DNA of 64,000 nucleotides from Diploscapter coronatus (lineage: Eukaryota > Nematoda > Chromadorea > Rhabditida > Rhabditidae), in NCBI GenBank assembly GCA_964036155.1, contig OZ038422.1, positions 70,579,201 to 70,643,200 of the forward strand, in the 5' to 3' direction. A program made the position numbers and the translations under genes. Position 1 is the stretch's first letter, and the number at the start of each line of letters is the position of its first letter. Of this stretch, positions 57,053-64,000 are shown in pieces. The notes below the pieces were generated by a model. It was not told where the DNA came from. It worked only from the letters and a program-made list of their open reading frames with translations, and made no database searches.

Positions 57053-60000
57053 ATGATTAAAGAAGAGCCGTTGGATGAGGTTGGAGACGGAGATGGAGAC
57101 GGACAGAGACAAACGTATCGGACGATGACTCTCGAGGAGACCCTGCAGCAGTACGAGGAGCAGCAGCGACAGACAGGCACTGCCTCAGCTCCGCTGCAGT
57201 CCATCAAGTGTCCTCTCTGCGACACCTGCAAGAAATCCTCCAAGGCACTCGAGAACCACCTCTGCGAACATTTGAGTGAGTTTCCTGTGTTCAAATCCAC
57301 GAATGACTGATCGTTCGGTCCGAGTTATTGGGAGGGAATCCCAGCGTGATTTTTCGCCATCATTCGTGGATCTGGTTACCGATTTTTCGTTAGCAGATCT
57401 CTCAATGGGCTCTGGCAATACCGCCCGCGTGGTGTTACTCGATTTGCGAATGCTATTTGCTTCCGCGACAATGGGAGTGGCATTTCTAGAGCAATTGGCC
57501 CACGCGAGTGGCATTTTCAAGGAGCCTTTCAAGGTTTTAAATTCAGGTTACTATCCATACAAGTGCGACATTTGTCCGGAGGCTCGCGGCTCGGCTGAGA
57601 AAATGGAAAAGCACTGCAAGCTGGCGCACGGACTTGATGGTGCAAAGGTATGAAGAAAATCCTTTTCGAAAAATTGTATTGATCTGGAATACACTCAAAT
57701 TTGGAGGATTTACCCATTTTTCATGAATGAATATGTTGTTTCTCAACAAATCATTGAAAATGCAGAAAATCGCTTTCAAAACACCTTTCTGAAACTCGAT
57801 TATGAATTTGGGCTTTCTTTATATGAATTGACTTGAGAAGCGCTTCATTATACATTCAAAATGTTTCAGATGACATTCAAGTCTGACGCAGTGCAGAGTG
57901 CAGAATTGGAGCAGCTGCTGGCTCATGCAATGAGCAACTCGATCATGTCCACGGCCGCCCGCTTCATGACCGACCAGCCCTGTGATTCCTCCGTCTTCGG
58001 CGCTTTCTCCTTCTCTCCTCTTTGCGAGCCCTCTGTCAATGAGGATTCCCTGTCTGTCGGCACTTATTTTCCGATGAAATCCGAGGTAAAGATATCAAAA
58101 GCGATGAAATATCACTATAAAATGAACCTGTTCAATAACCTTCAAAATCTTCTCCAAAAATGTTTGAATTTTATTTGAATGACGATTTAAGAAATGTAGA
58201 TGAGGTTTGAAGTACAATTCGATACTATAATTTCTAAATTAGCACACAACTCTTTGATCTAGGGAAGTGAAGACATTTCAATCGCCATTTAGGTCCCTGG
58301 TGAGGAAGACAGTGTGAATGTGACAGCGAAGAAGGCAGATCAGCAGAAGCAGCCGATGCACTCGTCTGCAGATCTGCGCTTCTCTTCCGCTTCTACCTCG
58401 CCTTCTATCAGCAATAGCTCTCGCATCGATGCCACTATGGTTCACACTGCAGGTAAAATCAATACAGAAGGGAATTCCATGGCAAATATAGTCGTCAATT
58501 TGACGCAACTCTCATGTAGACCAAGTAGCCTATTCATTTGCTCCATTTAATCATGCATTTTCTTCAGAATTACGGGATTTTGGTAACAACGAATGGGAAT
58601 ATTTCCTTGTATCTGTCTGCTTCAAATAAAATACTGCCAAACCTCTAATAGAGAAGCCCGAGATCTAGTTTCAATTCTCTAATTTTCGGGAAATTCGGAA
58701 TTTTCAAACCTTCATATCTTATCTAATTATTGTAGAAAAAACTTACGGTTAGAAGTAAATATGCTCTACACATTCCAAAGAATGTTATAAGCTAATTCTT
58801 TAGATGGTTTGAGTTGAGTAGTTGATAGTTTTAAAATTTTGGAGAGGAGGGCCAAACTTTAGACTTTTCCACCACAACTGCGGTGCGATGTTAGTGGCCA
58901 AATTAAAAAAAAGCCAAGTCTTGAGAGGGCTTCTATTGTAGTGGGTTTCAAATGGAGGTTTTGCGGTAATTCCAAATAAAGCAATGTTCTACGATGATTT
59001 ATTACTTGACTTTCGACAGTGCCATAAGTAGTTATTGAAATTATCGATCTTTTTCAATTTGAATCCGGAAATCTCCTATTTTAAGCCATTTCTGAATCAG
59101 GAGTGGATGTTCCGAGTGGAGACGAGGAAGAGGAAGAGGAAGAAGCGATGGAGCTGGGAAAAGAATCCGATTCCGACTGGTCGCCCACCACGCCGCGAGT
59201 CAACACGAAACGTCGCCCTCGTATTTCTGCAAAGTAAGGCATTGAACTTGTCTCCACATTTCTCATTTGGATTCAGTAGTACATCGAGCACTAAAGGCAG
59301 TCAGGACAAGAAGGAAGAAGCGCAGAAGAAGGCAAAGAAGAGTATCACTCCTGGAAAAACTATTCCGACTAACTATCCCAAGTAAGCATTGATAATATGA
59401 CGTGCAGAAATTTATTTCCGAAAATTTTCTCTTCCATGATAATTTGGTTTAAATTATCATTCCGCCTTTCAAATTGTGGCAGAGGCTGTTACTGAATTCA
59501 GATGGAAATAAATTCCGGTAATTGTGAATCCCGGTGAAAACTAGTACTATTTTTCCCTACTTTCACCTTCCCCTTGCATTTTTTCACAGGATCTATCGAT
59601 CACACCAGGATTCAGCATCTGCCGATAAAAATTTCGCATGCTTTTCTAGCCTTGATAGGTTATTCTTGAATTACATGAAATCAGTTTTTACGACTAACAG
59701 AAATGCGAATATCCTATAATGAAATTTTGGGAAAAATCCCTATAAAGTTTTCAACCGATTTATTTACGCAAGTTTGAGCTTCACAGAAATTTTAATGCCA
59801 CACTTCAACATACGAATCCCTGGAAATCTTAACGAATTCAATTTCGGATTCCTGAAATGCAAGTTGTGCCTGAACGCGCTCCCCAGCTATTCGCGAACGA
59901 ACCATGCCGGACACCATCTTCTCAAGGATGAAAAGGCAATCTAAAGAAATTCGCAATTATAATCTCATTCCTATTCTTGCAGATCGCTTACTTCGCTTGT

Positions 60001-62128
60001 TCTGTTGCGGGTTGCACCTATCAGGTAACATGCACCATGACAAAGTTGAGAGTCAATGATGAACAAAATTTTTCGATGCAAGAGTCTTTTTCTCTGTCCT
60101 ACATATCCGTTCCCTTTTCTCTTTCTCTTCTTTTGCATTACTGATTAATTTTCTCTTTAAAAATGACTAACGATTGATTACCAATTGGTATTGAGAATGC
60201 CAAGTTGTTCTAATTGAAAATAAAACTAGCATTTTATTCAGCACTCGAACAAGGCTGAGATCCTAACGCATGCAAAGAAGTCGCACAAGGATGGTGAATT
60301 CTTCGGAGTCCTTGAAAAGGGAAAGGATGATCCGCTCTTCCAGCAGAGAATCAAGGTGAGAAATAATTGCTTTAACTGATAAAGTGAAAATGATACTTTT
60401 ATTTGACTCGATTTCAATGTCAACACTCTGATTTCTTTCATCTGATTATTTTATAAGTTCTGAAAGAGACTGATTTGTAAATTTTGCTTCTTTACAATTT
60501 GATCGGTTGATAAACTGCCGAGTTTTACAAACACCAAATTAACATGCTCCCGATTTGCAGGAATACTTGGAGAAATGCTTCAACCAGCCGCCTTCCCAGA
60601 ATGATAAATCGCCCGCAGCGGAAAAGACGAAGAAGGTAGAGTGAAATGTTTGAACCGGAAAGAAACCTTTCAGACTCCAAAGCCGAAAGTGGTCAAACCA
60701 TCCATTCCTGACTCGTACTTCTGTGGATTGTGCAACAAGGATCTCCACCCTGGACGCAAGAGCGAGGTCTGTTTGAGCGTTGAAAGATTCTTTTCTGAAG
60801 AGTCGAAAAATCGAGTTTGTATTTATGATATTTCCTTCACAATCAAATGCTCGTATCCTTGCAAGGTGTGGTATAATCAATATCCTTCTTCATGTTTTCT
60901 GGAAATTAACAAACTTTTATCGGCGAAATTCAATTAAACTTTGATTTTTAAATTTTCTGTCATTTCAGAAATTCCTCCAACACGTCGGCAAGCACATGAA
61001 CGATACGTTTGGAATCAGGAGATTCAGCTGCAAAAACTGCGACTACGCGACCTGTGACAGAAGCAGCATTCTCAAGCACAGAAAGGAGAAGTGTCCTGAA
61101 GTGGAAGGCTATGATGACAACATTCTGGTGAGTCCATGCATTGTCATTGAAGAAATACCAGTGATAAAATTGAAATCGTAGAATTGATAGGAATTTTATT
61201 CAAGATTTTTCATGTCCAACTTCACAATCAATTGAAGTTTTGTTAGAGGTCATCACATTATTCTACTTAACTGACATCTGTACAGGGGTTTAGCAAGTAG
61301 AAAAATATCGATGCACACGTGCTGAAAGACTTACCTGAATATGTGAAATCTCAGCCTTGGTCTACCTTATTCGACCACTCAGATTTGTAATTTCTCATGT
61401 ATTTGGCTCATGATGCAATCGACCAGTCGAAGTCCGTTTCTACTAATTGAAAATGTTCAATCTCTACGAATTTCACGAACCTAGTCGAATTCGTTTGAAA
61501 CAAGTTTTCTGTTTCAGCTGTGGACTCCTGACAAGTTGGCGAACGTGTCCTTCATGATCATGAACGATAGGACCTACGTCGCTGAGAGAATGCCCGGCAA
61601 ATGGATGCAGAAGTTCGACAAGACGGGAGGATCGCAGGGAAAGGTCTGTCATACTTTTACAACGTTCTCCTAAACGCACATATTTTTACAAAAAAAAAAC
61701 GATGTTTACTTGAAAATTATAATTGAGAAAAGTGTACTTCTTACCTAGATGATAATTACTATATTTTATCCATAACCAGTCCAACACTGGGTTTCTCTTG
61801 TTTGTATTTTTTTTTTATGGAAAATCGAAAATCTTCATTTCCATACAGCTCTTATAATGTGCAAGATAGAAAAACAGCAGAAAAAACGTTGTTTCAGAAG
61901 GCCGACAACTCGCAGAAGCCATCGACGAGCAAGGCAAAGGGCGATCAATTTGATGATGAAAAAGATGAAGAGAAGGAAAATAAAGAAAATGAATCGGTGG
62001 CTAAGAGACGGAAGGAAGAATCGGGTGAAGGACAAGAGGAAGAGGATGAAGATGAGATGGAGACTGAGCAGAGCAACAATCAAGAGGATGAAGAAACTGA
62101 GGAGAACAATAGTTATGAGGAGGAGTAA
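57053..62128 (+). CDS. Multi-C2H2 zinc-finger nuclear protein (about 646 aa)
   Basis: Fourteen exons: 57053-57275, 57547-57647, 57870-58085, 58293-58452, 59101-59233, 59277-59381, 59773-59935, 59983-60024, 60242-60355, 60561-60635, 60674-60766, 60969-61127, 61518-61643 and 61898-62128 (TAA). The start of exon 7 is uncertain (59773 keeps frame; an extra exon near 59591 is possible). Six fingers of divergent type are seen: IKCPLCDTC...HLCEH, YKCDICPEA...HCKLAH, LKCKLCLNA...HAGHH, FACSVAGCTY...HAKKSH, YFCGLCNKD...HVGKH and FSCKNCDYA...HRKEKC. An acidic run (EEEEEEE) lies mid-protein and a long Glu/Asp/Lys-rich tail with SVAKRRKEE (likely nuclear signal) at the end. It probably binds DNA or chromatin. 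Intron 7 begins GC (AAG|GCAATC), and one intron is 38 nt. I could not assign it to a named gene. Confidence 0.75.
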
Positions 62129-62830
62129 GTTTTCATAAGGATTTATTCGATTTCGGATAAATACTTTTTTTTTTTTCTTTGGAAAATGTGACCACTTGGA
62201 AAATGCATACTTTCTAATCTTTATCATCAATACTTATTTGTAAAATCTATGAACATCCCGAGAATTCCAACATCGTTACCCACTTTAACAATTGTGCTCA
62301 ACCGTATCATCTGTTTTATCAAACTTCAATGCAATTTTCTTTCTTCTATTTCAAAGTTAATTTATCGTTCTCTTTCTTTTATCAAATATATATAAAATCT
62401 CATTGTGAGCATCTAAAATCAACGAATGGAACCTTTCTTCCTGTTTAAATATGATTTTACCTCTTCAATTAAATGCATTGTTTGACTATCATCCTACTCG
62501 ATTGGGTTTTTAACAGCCTTTGTTGTGTTTTATTGTTGTTTGCCGTTTTATTTATTTTGTTGTCGTTTCCCGGAAGTCCAAGACGAGTTATCGAGTTATG
62601 CGAAATAAAGTCCCCTTATTTATTGATTCCAGGAAATTTATCTATTTTCGACAGGTTACAATACTTTTGAAATATCTCTCGCCTTTGTGTCGTATTTATT
62701 CGCGAACACTTTTCCCCCGATATCCCGTTATATCTTACTTTCCAATTCAGTTCTAGATCATAGAGCATGGGTAGCAGTCTATGTTATCCCCACTAGCTGT
62801 GTATATCGAACTCCCTCTGCACAGATCCGC

Positions 62831-63018
62831 ATCGCTTCTCGGCCTTATGACTAAGATCAAAGTTAGTAACTGTTCTTATATCGAATTAACCTTCGATATC
62901 TCTCCTAATAGGGGAGAATAAGGTTGTTTGATTTTTGGAGGCTTGATCGGAATCGGCGCTTGCCCCGACCGATCGCGGGTCGTTCCAGCGTTGCACCGAA
63001 GCTGGGCACGGCTCACAC
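62831..63018 (+). ncRNA. U2 snRNA-like gene
   Basis: Starts ATCGCTTCTCGGCC, the canonical U2 5' end, and continues CTAAGATCAA. The stem IIa region (TATCGAATTAACCTTCGATA) and an Sm site (GATTTTTGG, 62927-62937) follow, then a 3' stem-loop domain with the conserved TTGCACCG loop (62992-62999) that binds U2A'/U2B''. Length and order fit U2. Two departures: the branch-site recognition segment reads GTTAGTAACTGTTC rather than GTGTAGTATCTGTTC, and stem I has GACT for GGCT. It may be a variant or a decayed copy. The 3' end is approximate. It lies 0.7 kb downstream of the zinc-finger gene on the same strand. Confidence 0.85.
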
Positions 63019-64000
63019 CCCAAAATAGGGTGAATATATCAATGAATAACAACAGCAGAATAAGAAACACACGTGCGGAATATGTTTTTTTTTTTCGAAA
63101 ATAAGATTTTCGAATTTGTAATTGAAATCTGTCCATAACATTTTTCTTCACCTTGAGAACCAAACCAGATCTACCAGTTGTCACTTGCTGCTTCTTATTG
63201 CTAATTTTCATCAGAGTTCCATTTTCTCTTATCGTACTCGTCGTGTTTTATATCTTCTTCGGTCACTTGCTCATTTTCAATAAGTTCAAAATATCTGAAA
63301 TCTTCTTTTCACCTAGAATTTTCTTCAAACGCAATAAATCAGTTCCTTCTCATTTTACCCTTTCATTTCATTCTTTCCACTCCTCTCTCGCACTCGTTTT
63401 ACGAGTGATTTGGCTTTTCAAGCTTTGTAAAATTCATTTTTTTTCTTCAAAATCATTGAAATTTTCGAAAATTTTCGAATTTTCGGTCATTTTATCGATT
63501 ACTTTGCTCCACGATATTGATGAGCTACAGAAATATTAGTCCAAGTCATAAAATTTTTAAATTTCGAACGATTTCGAAGAATTTCACTTCATTTCCATTA
63601 GCCGTTCCTCTCCCAAAAATTCCTGAAGTTTATCAACCTTAACTAGGTTCCGCAAAATACATTTTTCTAAGCTATTCTTTCGAGATAAGAATCATATTTA
63701 CGAAGTTATTGGCGTGACCTAGATGTTTGGGTCATTGAAAATTGTTCCTAAACGCACTTGTATCTGAAAATAGGTAAAACTACCTCAATGAGTGAACATT
63801 CATTTTGGCTTTTAAAATTTGCATACATTATTTGATCTGCTTGAATCGTTAGAAATTCGCTCTTCATTTATCTTCGCTCATTTGCGAAATTGAAAAATTG
63901 CAAAACGGTGTTTAGCCGCGGGCAGCAGAATTATGGGCTCATTTATTTTTCTCTGATACCTGCGTTTTGATATTTCCCATCGCCTATGACCTGTGCCTGA
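63019..64000. other. Non-coding end of window, nothing recognised
   Basis: A/T-rich with T-rich runs on the plus strand. Open frames on both strands are composition-driven and have no start context, splice partner or motif. Confidence 0.45.

Noticed and set aside
61835..62230. 131-codon minus-strand hydrophobic frame
   Set aside because: It is the complement of the Glu/Lys-rich last exon of the zinc-finger gene.

Overview
The window is eukaryotic nuclear DNA, most likely from a nematode. The evidence is: many short spliceosomal introns (several of 38-50 nt) ending in TTTTCAG, TTTTAG or TTTGCAG; acceptor-like AG sites a few bases before several start codons, as expected for spliced-leader trans-splicing; A/T-rich non-coding DNA; small secreted peptides resembling the nematode CC domain; and a U2 snRNA-like gene. 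The species assignment is inference. All exon joins were worked out by hand from splice signals and reading-frame continuity.

Layout. 1-0.7 kb: 3' end of a gene that may encode a BTB-type protein. 2.7-4.1 kb: a LAMP-like type I membrane protein. 5.1-6.5 kb: a four-helix membrane protein. 7.0-10 kb: a foldback element, a dead mariner transposase, an eight-exon cysteine-rich peptide gene (minus strand) and a broken paralogue split by a solo LTR. 10-14.6 kb: repeats, orphan exons and a hairpin MITE. 14.6-34.1 kb: the core of the window, three genes in a row on the plus strand: an orphan 192-aa protein, a 964-aa protein resembling the insect DUF4781 family, and a 3405-aa protein with a complete SecA-type ATPase motor, collagen-like Gly repeats and C-terminal membrane segments. 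35.7-38.1 kb: an F-box protein whose kelch part has been duplicated with its introns (15 exons, frame kept). 38.3-39.4 kb: a third peptide-gene copy. 45-54.2 kb: a TIS11/tristetraprolin-family CCCH zinc-finger gene with a 6.5-kb intron rich in strand-biased pyrimidine tracts. 57-62.1 kb: a 14-exon C2H2 zinc-finger gene. 62.8-63.0 kb: a U2 snRNA-like gene.

How the parts relate. The three genes at 14.6-34.1 kb share strand, have short gaps (about 300 and 400 bp) and AG-ATG starts, so they may form a trans-spliced operon. The SecA-like protein is the most unusual item: a bacterial translocase-type motor inside a giant animal protein, mostly encoded by one 7.94-kb exon in an otherwise intron-rich gene. 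Inverted-repeat elements sit in introns throughout this locus. The peptide genes show birth, internal duplication and death of one small secreted family.
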